A stretch of DNA of 64,000 nucleotides from JAUVXJ01 sp034411995. Lineage in GTDB: Bacteria; Chloroflexota; Anaerolineae; UBA7937; B3-Chlor. The notes beneath the pieces were generated by a model. The model searched no databases. It saw only the letters and a program-made list of their open reading frames with translations, and was not told the DNA's origin. Of this stretch, positions 57,375 to 64,000 are shown piece after piece. The stretch covers positions 1 through 64,000 of the forward strand of contig DAOUME010000011.1 in assembly GCA_034411995.1 (NCBI GenBank), written 5' to 3'. The position numbers and the translations under genes are program-made. Every line of letters starts with the position of its first letter. The first letter of the stretch is position 1.

Positions 57375-59213
57375 ATGCTGAGCAGAGTCAGACAGGTGCT
57401 GCTCGGTTCCCCTTTGCCCACCGAGCAGGCCGCTCACAGGCGACTGAACAAGACACGAGCCCTGGCTGCATTCTCTCCGGATGCCCTGTCGTCCATCGCC
57501 TACGCCAACGAAGAGATCTTTCTCGCTCTGGTCGTGGCCGGCAGTGCTGGACTCTCGCTGTCGCTGCCCATCGCGCTGGCCATCGCCGGACTCTTGATGC
57601 TGGTGGCGGTCTCGTACTTTCAGACGATTCAGCGTTATCCGTCCGGGGGCGGCTCGTATGTGGTGGCACGAGAGAACCTGGGCACGATGCCTGGTTTGAT
57701 CGCGGGAGCGTCTCTGCTTCTTGACTACGTGCTGACCGCAGCGGTAAGCGTGACCGCAGGCGTCGCCGCCGTGGCCTCGGCTTTCCCCGTCCTGTGGACA
57801 CATCGCGTGGGGTTGTCCCTGTTGATCCTGCTGATTATCACGCTGTTGAACCTGCGTGGCGTGCGAGAAACAGGGACCTGGATGAGCATCCCCGTCTACA
57901 CGTTCCTGGTGGCATACTTGGTGATGATCGCTATCGGGATAGGCAAAGCGATGATCCAGGGTCCCACGTCGTTGGTGGCCACAGCGCCGCCGGCCGCTCA
58001 TCCTTTGACGATGCTCTTGGTGCTACGAGCCTTTGCGGTGGGCTGCACGGCGTTGACCGGCATCGAAACGGTGAGCAACGGGGTCCCGTCTTTCGAGCCG
58101 CCTGCTTCGAAGAACGCCGGGCGTACTCTAATGGTGATGGTGTTGTTGATGGTGCTGCTCTTTGTGGGCAGTATCGGCCTGACCCAGTACCTGGCAATCA
58201 TCCCGGGCCCACAGGAGACCATCACGTCGGCACTGGCGCGCCGGTTGCTCGGTAGTGGGCCGGCTTACCTGTTGGTGCAGGCCTGCACTATGCTCATTCT
58301 GGCTGTGGCTGCCAACAGCAGTTTTGCCGGTTTCCCGCGGGTAGCTTCGATCATGGCCAGAGACGGCTTCCTGCCGCGGCAACTGGCCAGCCTGGGGGAC
58401 CGCCTGGCGTTCAACAATGGCATTCTGGCCCTGGCTGTCGCGACCGGCGGACTGATCGTCCTCTTCGAGGGGGCTACCCATGCCCTGGTGCCCCTCTTCG
58501 CCCTGGGCGCTTTCCTCGCCTTCACCCTTTCGCAGAGTGGCATGGTGGTCCTGTGGGTGAGAGAGAGAGGCAGGTCCTGGCGGCTCAAGGCGTTTCTCAA
58601 CGGTGTGGGAGCCACGGCCACGGGAGTAACGGTGGTCGTGGTAGGGGCCAGCAAGTTCAGGGATGGAGCGTGGATCGCGATTCTGCTCATCCCGACGATC
58701 GTTCTTGCCCTCCTCAAGGTCCGTTCCCATTACCGCGAGATCGCGCAGGAGTTGTCGCTCACTGGCTTGCCGCCCTCGCTGGCGGTACCTCCCCGGCCGC
58801 GCGTGGTGGTGCCCATCGCCGGGGTGCACCGGGGGATGGTCGATGCGGTCAGTTTCGCGCGCTCCATATCCGACGACGTCACGGCGGTGTACGTGGAGCT
58901 GGAGCCGGGCGCGGGAGAGGAGGTGCGTGAGAGGTGGAAACGGTGGTGGCCGGAGGTCCCGCTGGTCATCGTGCCCTCACCGTATCGCTCCATCGTGGGG
59001 CCGCTACTGGACTTCCTCGACGAGACCGACCTGCAGCACGACGACGGGCAACTAGCGGCGGTGGTCTTGCCTGGGTTCGTCCCTGCCGAGTGGTGGCAGA
59101 ACGCGCTTCACGCCCAGACGGCGTGGCTCATCCGTACGGCGTTGCTCTATCGGCGCCGACATCTGGGCTTTCAAAGGACGATCATCGACGTTCCTTTTCA
59201 TCTGGGGCGTTAG
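57375..59213 (+). CDS. APC-family permease, KimA-like potassium transporter
   Basis: The 612-residue protein has about 12 helices and the KimA-type start (GSPLPTEQAAHRRLNKTRAL, AFSPDALSSIAYANEEIFLA), then YPSGGGSYVVARENLGTMPG and LLDYVLTAAVSVTAGVAA. The C-terminal 150 residues form a cytoplasmic domain (VVVPIAGVHRGMVDAVSFAR). These agree with B. subtilis KimA (YdaO), a K+/H+ importer controlled by c-di-AMP. Length (607 for KimA) also agrees. Amino-acid transport cannot be excluded. ATG 57375 lies 76 bases after the GT2 gene. Confidence 0.85.
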   Translation: MLSRVRQVLLGSPLPTEQAAHRRLNKTRALAAFSPDALSSIAYANEEIFLALVVAGSAGLSLSLPIALAIAGLLMLVAVSYFQTIQRYPSGGGSYVVARENLGTMPGLIAGASLLLDYVLTAAVSVTAGVAAVASAFPVLWTHRVGLSLLILLIITLLNLRGVRETGTWMSIPVYTFLVAYLVMIAIGIGKAMIQGPTSLVATAPPAAHPLTMLLVLRAFAVGCTALTGIETVSNGVPSFEPPASKNAGRTLMVMVLLMVLLFVGSIGLTQYLAIIPGPQETITSALARRLLGSGPAYLLVQACTMLILAVAANSSFAGFPRVASIMARDGFLPRQLASLGDRLAFNNGILALAVATGGLIVLFEGATHALVPLFALGAFLAFTLSQSGMVVLWVRERGRSWRLKAFLNGVGATATGVTVVVVGASKFRDGAWIAILLIPTIVLALLKVRSHYREIAQELSLTGLPPSLAVPPRPRVVVPIAGVHRGMVDAVSFARSISDDVTAVYVELEPGAGEEVRERWKRWWPEVPLVIVPSPYRSIVGPLLDFLDETDLQHDDGQLAAVVLPGFVPAEWWQNALHAQTAWLIRTALLYRRRHLGFQRTIIDVPFHLGR

Positions 59214-59423
59214 GCCGATGGGGACCCGAGGCTACCGGGCTCTCTATTGACCTTGATGGGGGTGCGTCGTGTTGCCTTGGGGGGCTATGGGCGGCAGGAA
59301 TGGCGTGTGTAGGAGCTCGCTGGACTACCTCACTTCCCCAGGTGGAGCTGGAGAAAGCGTTGGAGGCCCACGGGGCGACGATGGTTGGCGAATCGATGGA
59401 GACTAGAAGAAGGGAGGCGAGCA

Positions 59424-59753
59424 GTGCCTCACAGCAACAGACGGCTCATGCAGCCGCAGCCGGTGCGTAGTTTCGCTCAAGTCTTTACGGCCATATCGTC
59501 TCTGCCTGGGAAGAAGGTCACTGGCTTGATGACCACAGGCGGCGTACACTTTGAAGCAGAGGCGAAACAGTCGGACAAGGTGGGTTTGTTCATAGCGCTG
59601 CCTCACAACAATAGGATCTACCCCTGTTGCTGGGGCAACACAACAAACCATATGGGCCAGGGTGAGGAAGGGCAGCGAATCGGCCAGTATGCGCGACCAC
59701 TTGATGAATGGTGTCAGGAGCTGCTTGGGCAGGTACCGAGTGGCGCGGGATAG
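59424..59753 (+). CDS. Small hypothetical protein
   Basis: GTG 59424 follows AGGGAGG and opens a 109-residue frame. The core FTAISSLPGKKVTGLMTTGG, then VHFEAEAKQSDKVGLFIALP and ENNRIYPCCWGNTTN-like NNRIYPCCWGNTTNHMGQGE looks like a compact beta protein with paired cysteines. I do not recognise a named family. It is followed by the interrupted GIY-YIG gene. Confidence 0.55.
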   Translation: MPHSNRRLMQPQPVRSFAQVFTAISSLPGKKVTGLMTTGGVHFEAEAKQSDKVGLFIALPHNNRIYPCCWGNTTNHMGQGEEGQRIGQYARPLDEWCQELLGQVPSGAG

Positions 59754-59867
59754 TACAATGTGATCGGTGCCGCTGCCACGCTGACGTCCAGTACGGGGCG
59801 GCGGGCTCGATCGACCGTCCGCCGTTAGCCTGGTGAGGCACGTTGGTTGCACGGAAGGAGCAAGGAG

Positions 59868-60293
59868 GTGCGCACGCAAGTGGCGAATCGGGTGCCTGAT
59901 TTCGAATCCATCGTGGTTCGCTATGGAGAATTGCTGCGGGAGTTGTTGGGACGTTCTCCGGTTCCGTTTGATCGATGCTTGCGTAGTGCTCTCCCCGTCC
60001 CGGGAGGCGTATATCGCGTTCTTGAAAAGGCAGCGGGCTGGCAAAGCTCAGTCTACGTGGGGAAGACGGGCAACCTTCGGGAACGCATCTACACTAATCA
60101 CTTCGTGGGGAACCGCCGCGCCTCGACCTTGAAAAAGAAGCTCATTAGGGATGGCCTCCGTGCCGATGAAGACGCTGTCAAGGAGTACTTGAGGCACCGT
60201 TGCTTGGTGTAGTTCCTGGTGGTAGATGAGGATGAGAGAGCACATTTCGAGCGCTTCGCAGTGGCGATCCTCAGGCCACAATGCAACGATTGA
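59868..60293 (+). pseudogene. GIY-YIG endonuclease-like gene interrupted by an in-frame TAG
   Basis: GTG 59868 with GGAAGGAG upstream starts a frame whose GIY-YIG core is GGVYRVLEKAAGWQSSVYVG then KTGNLRERIYTNHFVGN. Translation halts at TAG 60210-60212, but the same frame continues as FLVVDEDERAHFERFAVAIL then RPQCND to TGA 60291. That end matches the C-terminal helix of such proteins, so the stop is probably a nonsense mutation. The truncated product (about 114 residues) would lose this end. TTG 59847 and GTG 59880 are other starts. Confidence 0.7.
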
Positions 60294-60446
60294 CATGAGG
60301 ATCCCGGACCGAGGCTAGCACAGAGCCAGGGCCAGGGTGGGATTCGCGGGGACTGTGGATGGAGCCGACGAGCGGAGGGTTTGCGGCCTGGGGGTTGTGG
60401 CAGTCAGGCTGGGGTCACAAGGGTCGGATCGACCGAGGGAGAGTGG

Positions 60447-60674
60447 ATGGTGAAGCAGTTCAAAGTGGTAGTTGAGAAACATCCTGAGGGCTATGTAGCT
60501 TATCCCCTGGGGCTGAAAGGCGTCGTGGTTGGCGAGGGTGACACCTATGAAGAGGCGCTGGCGGACGTCAAATCCGCCATACGTTTCCACATCGAGACCT
60601 TCGGCCAGGACGTGCTTGATGTCGATTCCCCCGTGCTGGAAGCCTTTGTGGGGGAAGCTGGCGTGGTCATCTGA
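60447..60674 (+). CDS. hicB: HicB-family antitoxin (short form)
   Basis: The 75-residue protein has the HicB partial RNase H-like fold: KQFKVVVEKHPEGYVAYPLG, VVGEGDTYEEALADVKSAIR and FHIETFGQDVL. It lacks the extra DNA-binding helix-turn-helix of longer HicB proteins. ATG 60447 follows GAGGGAGAG. Its stop overlaps the ATG of the hicA gene (TGATG), so the two are coupled. Confidence 0.8.
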   Translation: MVKQFKVVVEKHPEGYVAYPLGLKGVVVGEGDTYEEALADVKSAIRFHIETFGQDVLDVDSPVLEAFVGEAGVVI

Positions 60675-60911
60675 TGGCCAGCTTTCCGGTCGACGCTCCC
60701 AAGAAGAGGGTGGTCTCCACGTTCAGACTGTTGGGATTCCAGACTGTGAGGGGAGGCTCACATCGCCATGGTGCGCGAGAGTGCAGATGGGACTCGGACC
60801 CCATTGACCATTCCCAATCATCGGCGTATCAAGGGCTCGACTCTCAGGGCCATCTGTACGCAGGCCGGAATCGCTCGCGACGACTTCCTCAAGGCGTATG
60901 AGCAGGCTTGA
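60674..60911 (+). pseudogene. hicA: HicA-family toxin, frameshifted
   Basis: ATG 60674 reads ASFPVDAPKKRVVSTFRLLG, then FQTVRGG. After a GGGG run (60750-60753) the family continues one frame over as HIAMVRESADGTRTPLTIPN, then HRRIKGSTLRAICTQAGIAR and DDFLKAYEQA to TGA 60909-60911. Deleting one G gives an 78-79-residue HicA-type protein with the expected His and C-terminal helix. As sequenced the toxin is disrupted, although HicB is intact. A sequencing indel cannot be excluded. Confidence 0.75.
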
Positions 60912-60969
60912 CCGGCTGGCGGGCCAGCCGACAGCCGTCCGGCTACCGTATGAGCGAGAGGTGAGGAGC

Positions 60970-61467
60970 ATGGAGTACACAGAGATACTGGACGATCTCG
61001 CACCATGCGGGCTCAGTTGCCGCAAGTGCTTCGCCAACACAGAGGGGCACATTGCTGTCCTCAGCCGCCAGCTACAGGACCGACTGGGGGCCTTCGATGT
61101 CTACGCCGAGAGGTTCTCCGCCTTCCTGCCGGCGTTCGAGGAGTATCCCCCCTTCAAGGAACTGCTGGCCTACCTGGCGCAGGGGCACTGCGCAGGCTGT
61201 CGCAGTGGCACCTGCCTGTTCCCCAACTGCGGTGTAACCACCTGCTACCAGGAGAAGGGCGTGGATTTCTGCTTTCAGTGTGATGAGTTCCCCTGTGAGA
61301 AGACCAACTTCGACCCGCACCTGGAACGACGATGGGTCCAGATGAACGAGTGGATGAGGGAGATCGGGGTCGAGGCCTACTACGAGGAGACGAGGGATCG
61401 GCCCCGTACACCTGAGGCTGAGATGGATGTGCCGCCCGCGATGCTGGACATGCCCTGCTGGTGTTGA
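60970..61467 (+). CDS. DUF3795 cysteine-rich protein
   Basis: The 165-residue protein has many cysteines in pairs: APCGLSCRKCFANTEG, GHCAGCRSGTC, LFPNCGVTTCYQEKGVDFCF and QCDEFPCEKTNF. This is the DUF3795 pattern, which probably binds one or two metal or Fe-S sites. Function is unknown. The MxDMPCWC end is unusual. ATG 60970 follows GAGGAG. It lies between the HicBA pair and the methyltransferase operon. Confidence 0.85.
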   Translation: MEYTEILDDLAPCGLSCRKCFANTEGHIAVLSRQLQDRLGAFDVYAERFSAFLPAFEEYPPFKELLAYLAQGHCAGCRSGTCLFPNCGVTTCYQEKGVDFCFQCDEFPCEKTNFDPHLERRWVQMNEWMREIGVEAYYEETRDRPRTPEAEMDVPPAMLDMPCWC

Positions 61468-61513
61468 TACTCACACCGGAGCAGCCAACCCTTGGCGCAG
61501 ACACCGTTGGTTG

Positions 61514-61542
61514 TTGGCTTAAGACTTCAATGATGATAGAAT
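61514..61542 (+). promoter_or_regulatory. Promoter of the methyltransferase-DUF262 operon
   Basis: TTGGCT (61514-61519) and TAGAAT (61537-61542) are 17 bases apart, with TGA extending the -10. Confidence 0.7.
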
Positions 61543-61571
61543 GAGCATGCTGGCGGTCCAGTGGAGATTCG

Positions 61572-62822
61572 ATGGCCGAAGTGAGACAGGTAGACAGGCG
61601 CGACGAGCGAAAAATGGCGGATGAGCCTGGTGCAGCGGAGGTGGGCCAGTCTCGAGACAGCTACGTACAGAACGGGCAAGGTCGCGCCAGTCTGGACCCC
61701 GGAGTGTGGCAGGGATCCTACAACGGGCGAGAGAGCACTCTGCAGCAACTGGCGCCGTACGTGGGGAAAATGAAGTCCGGCATGGCCGGCGCCTTGATCC
61801 AGGAATTCTCTGAACCTGGCCACACGGTGCTGGATCCCTTCTGTGGGTCCGGCGTCATTCCCTTGGAGTGTGCTTTGCTGGGGAGGCGCGCCTGGGCGAA
61901 CGATTTGAGTCGTTATGCCCACGCGCTGACGCGTGGAAAGCTTGAGGCGCCAGCCTCCCTCGACGTCGCAGTTGAGCGAGCAGTGGACGCAGTCGACAAG
62001 ATCGAGGAGGAAGCGCCGAAGGTAGATGTTTCCTCTGTGCCCGAATGGGTGCGCGATTTCTTCCACCCTCGTACGCTGAGGGAGGTGGTCGCCGCCTTTC
62101 GCGTGCTTCGCGATCGCCGAGACTTCTTTCTGCTCGCCTGTCTGTTGGGCATCCTGCATCACCAACGGCCCGGATTCCTGTCCTACCCTGCGAGTCACTT
62201 GGTGCCGTACCTGCGCACCCAGAAGTACCCCTCGGACGAGCATCCCGAGATGTATGGGTATCGCGACTTGCGCTCCCGGCTTGTCGCGAAGGTTCGCCGG
62301 GCGTACCGGCGTCCCAGGCTGCCGAGTGACTGGGATAAGCGTGATTATGCTGTCTGGAGCTCGAACGCTATGCACTTGCCCATAGAGTCGGAGACCGCCG
62401 ATTGCATCGTGTCAAGCCCACCGTACTTTGGCGCGCTCGATTATGCGCGCGACAATCGGCTTCGCTTGTGGTTCCTCGGCTGCGAGGACTGGAAGGACTT
62501 GGATGACAGGCTGATCGGGGGGCGCGACGTGTACCTGCGGGAGATGAGTGTCTGCCTCGCTGAGATGCATCGTGTACTGCGGAAGGGGGGGCACTGCGTG
62601 CTTGTCGTGGGGGACGTGCGACGAAACGGCGCCACGATACGCACGGCCGAGATGCTAGCCGAGGCGGCGTCGGAGTGCACAGGTGGGGGTTTTGTGGTCC
62701 AGTCCATCTACAGCGATCCCATACCGGCCAAGAGGCGTTCCAGGCGCAGGACCCGCACCACCAAGGTGGAGCGGATACTGGTCATGCGGAAGGAGGGTGG
62801 AGGCTCCGGTGGTCAAATATGA
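61572..62822 (+). CDS. DNA methyltransferase (SPPY type)
   Basis: The 416-residue protein has motif I VLDPFCGSGVIPLEC (residues 87-100) before motif IV CIVSSPPYFGALDY (SPPY at 282-285), with the intervening 180 residues as a target-recognition region. SPPY usually marks N4-cytosine or adenine DNA methyltransferases of the amino (alpha-like) order. The basic tail KRRSRRRTRTTK may bind DNA. ATG 61572 follows GGAG. It overlaps the DUF262 gene by 14 bases, so the two act together; no classical restriction endonuclease gene is visible. Confidence 0.87.
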   Translation: MAEVRQVDRRDERKMADEPGAAEVGQSRDSYVQNGQGRASLDPGVWQGSYNGRESTLQQLAPYVGKMKSGMAGALIQEFSEPGHTVLDPFCGSGVIPLECALLGRRAWANDLSRYAHALTRGKLEAPASLDVAVERAVDAVDKIEEEAPKVDVSSVPEWVRDFFHPRTLREVVAAFRVLRDRRDFFLLACLLGILHHQRPGFLSYPASHLVPYLRTQKYPSDEHPEMYGYRDLRSRLVAKVRRAYRRPRLPSDWDKRDYAVWSSNAMHLPIESETADCIVSSPPYFGALDYARDNRLRLWFLGCEDWKDLDDRLIGGRDVYLREMSVCLAEMHRVLRKGGHCVLVVGDVRRNGATIRTAEMLAEAASECTGGGFVVQSIYSDPIPAKRRSRRRTRTTKVERILVMRKEGGGSGGQI

Positions 62823-63876
62823 TATCAGGCTGTACAGCGTGCGAGACTTCTATGAGTGGAGGGAAAGGGGCGAGCTTGAGCTGCAGCCGAAGTTCCAGCG
62901 TAGACTTGTGTGGAGCGAGAAGGCTCGGTCCTATCTCATGGACAGCATCGTGCGAGGCAAACCGATACCCAAAATCTACCTGAGGCAGCTGGTCAATCCG
63001 CGAACCAAGAGGACAGTGAGGGAGGTAGTGGATGGACAGCAGCGCCTGCAGACCGTGCTCACCTTCCTGAAAGACGGCTTCAGGATAAGCCACCTACACA
63101 ACGAGGAGCATGGGGGCGAGTACTACTCCGAGTTGGACGAGGAAACCCAGAAGGAGATCCTTGCCTACGAGTTTGCCGTTGGCCTCCTGCATGATGCCAC
63201 GGATGCCGAAGTGTACGATGTTTTTGCGCGCCTCAACACCTACTCGGTGCGACTCAACCACCAGGAGTTGAGGAATGCTCTATTCTACGGGGCTTTCAAG
63301 GTGGCGGCGTACCAGCTTGCGACGGAGTTCATGACATTCTGGCAAGCGAACAAGGTATTCACAGACGCCAGGCTTGCTAGAATGGACGAGGCGGAGTTCA
63401 CATCTGAGCTCCTGATCGCAATGATTGACGGCATCAAACCGAAAAGCAAGGGAATCATCGACGGATACTATGCAAAGTACGACGACGAATTGCCCGGACG
63501 CTCTGTCTTGCTCCGCAAGTTCCGAAACACCATGGATGTCATCGGCGGGTTCATGGGGGACCTACTGGCACAGTCCAACTTTAGACACAGGGCTCTACTA
63601 TACTCGCTCTTTTGCTCGATCTATCACATGTCGTATGGACTCCCTGGGATTGAATGTGAGCGCGCCGCCTTAACCGTGCAGGAATATCCTAAAGTGCGGG
63701 TTGCGCTGGAGGAAATCGACCGCCTCGTAGATGCGCGCGAGGAGGATCTTGACATCCTGCCGCTGGATCAACGCCGATTCCGAGAGGCTTACAAGGTGCA
63801 CGCAGTGCATTTCGAAGAGAGGAAGTACAGGACCGAGTACATTTGCTCCGCGTTGGTACGGGTCCTGGGACCGTAG
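62809..63876 (+). CDS. Stand-alone DUF262 (ParB/GmrSD N-like) protein
   Basis: The 355-residue protein has the DUF262 signature LQPKFQRRLVWSEKARSYLM, DSIVRGKPIPKIYL and the nucleotide-linked VVDGQQRLQTVLTFL (DGQQR at residues 75-79), plus VFARLNTYSVRLNHQELRNA. DUF262 is the ParB-like NTP-dependent half of GmrSD-type modification-dependent restriction enzymes, where it pairs with a DUF1524 HNH half. No DUF1524 half is fused here. GTG 62809 with GGAGG is chosen; GTG 62797 is also in frame. Lower GC than neighbours suggests transfer. Confidence 0.85.
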   Translation: MVKYDIRLYSVRDFYEWRERGELELQPKFQRRLVWSEKARSYLMDSIVRGKPIPKIYLRQLVNPRTKRTVREVVDGQQRLQTVLTFLKDGFRISHLHNEEHGGEYYSELDEETQKEILAYEFAVGLLHDATDAEVYDVFARLNTYSVRLNHQELRNALFYGAFKVAAYQLATEFMTFWQANKVFTDARLARMDEAEFTSELLIAMIDGIKPKSKGIIDGYYAKYDDELPGRSVLLRKFRNTMDVIGGFMGDLLAQSNFRHRALLYSLFCSIYHMSYGLPGIECERAALTVQEYPKVRVALEEIDRLVDAREEDLDILPLDQRRFREAYKVHAVHFEERKYRTEYICSALVRVLGP

Positions 63877-63884
63877 CCCGGTGC

Positions 63885-64000
63885 ATGGGATACTATAAGC
63901 TCACCAGTGCCCACCACGACTTGATGAGGAATCTGCGGCGTACCGAGGCGCTGGCGTCGGCGGCACAGCAATGGACTCTGTTGTCCACACCAGAGGGTAT
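63885..64000 (+). CDS. 5' end of a gene following DUF262 (cut by window edge)
   Basis: ATG 63885, eight bases after the DUF262 stop, opens a frame to the window edge: MGYYKLTSAHHDLMRNLRRT then EALASAAQQWTLLSTPEG. The short spacing suggests an operon partner. In other genomes stand-alone DUF262 genes are often followed by small HEPN-like (MAE_28990-type) partners, but 38 residues are too few to assign this one. Confidence 0.5.
   Translation, partial: MGYYKLTSAHHDLMRNLRRTEALASAAQQWTLLSTPEG

Noticed and set aside
59885..59910. TTCGAATCC word resembling a tRNA T-arm
   Set aside because: No acceptor, D-arm or anticodon stem can be formed around it, and it lies inside the GIY-YIG coding frame.

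Overview
The window looks like a chromosomal stretch of a GC-rich bacterium, most likely a Chloroflexota member of the Anaerolineae kind. This is an inference. It rests on an eleven-gene complex I operon without nuoEFG, PEP-CTERM-type surface proteins, a KimA-like transporter, a FemAB-type protein, dispersed short palindromic repeats, and the style of the housekeeping proteins. No rRNA, tRNA or CRISPR array was seen. Many promoters carry an extended -10 (TGnTATAAT-like) element.

Layout. 0-6.4 kb: a C-terminal gene fragment, a cupin, a frameshifted SRPBCC gene, a YbjQ protein, a dihydrolipoamide-dehydrogenase-type flavoenzyme, two secreted PEP-CTERM-like proteins, and PolX on the minus strand. 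6.4-15.4 kb: a 39-residue membrane peptide, a BrkB-type membrane protein, a GH3 lipoprotein, a papain-like secreted protease, MurE, a membrane protein plus cytochrome c lipoprotein pair, a methyltransferase and a flavin-type oxidase. 15.4-16.9 kb: palindromic repeats and a VapBC-type toxin-antitoxin pair lying between two copies of a repeat that contains the 3' end and terminator of nuoN. 16.8-27.1 kb: nuoA-B-C-D-H-I-J-K-L-M-N on the minus strand.

27.4-34.3 kb is an accessory region: FemAB-like protein, Fic protein, an uncharacterised conserved protein, an AbiEi/AbiEii toxin-antitoxin pair, two related His/Asp/Gly-rich frames on either side of that cassette (one broken), and a truncated metallo-hydrolase fragment. 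34.3-36.4 kb holds three paralogous CxxC-containing PEP-CTERM proteins on the minus strand, each with its own promoter and hairpin terminator. 36.7-46 kb: two M29-type aminopeptidases, a divergent acyltransferase, a GH5-like glycosidase, a radical SAM protein, a cupin, an MFS transporter and a CDF transporter with three tandem cytoplasmic domains.

46.2-53.4 kb (minus strand) is informational: a PpiC-type chaperone, S18, S6, CysS, GltX, a cytidylate-kinase-like protein and a YacL-type PIN-TRAM protein behind a long leader containing an intrinsic terminator. 54-59.2 kb: an RmlD-type reductase, a B3/4 protein, two GT2 glycosyltransferases and a KimA-like transporter. 59.4-64 kb is a second accessory region with a stop-interrupted GIY-YIG gene, HicB with frameshifted HicA, a DUF3795 protein, and a DNA methyltransferase-DUF262 operon running off the right edge.

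No single obvious new system spans the window. The best candidates are the methyltransferase-DUF262-unknown operon, the CxxC PEP-CTERM family, the triple-domain CDF transporter and the repeat-flanked VapBC module.
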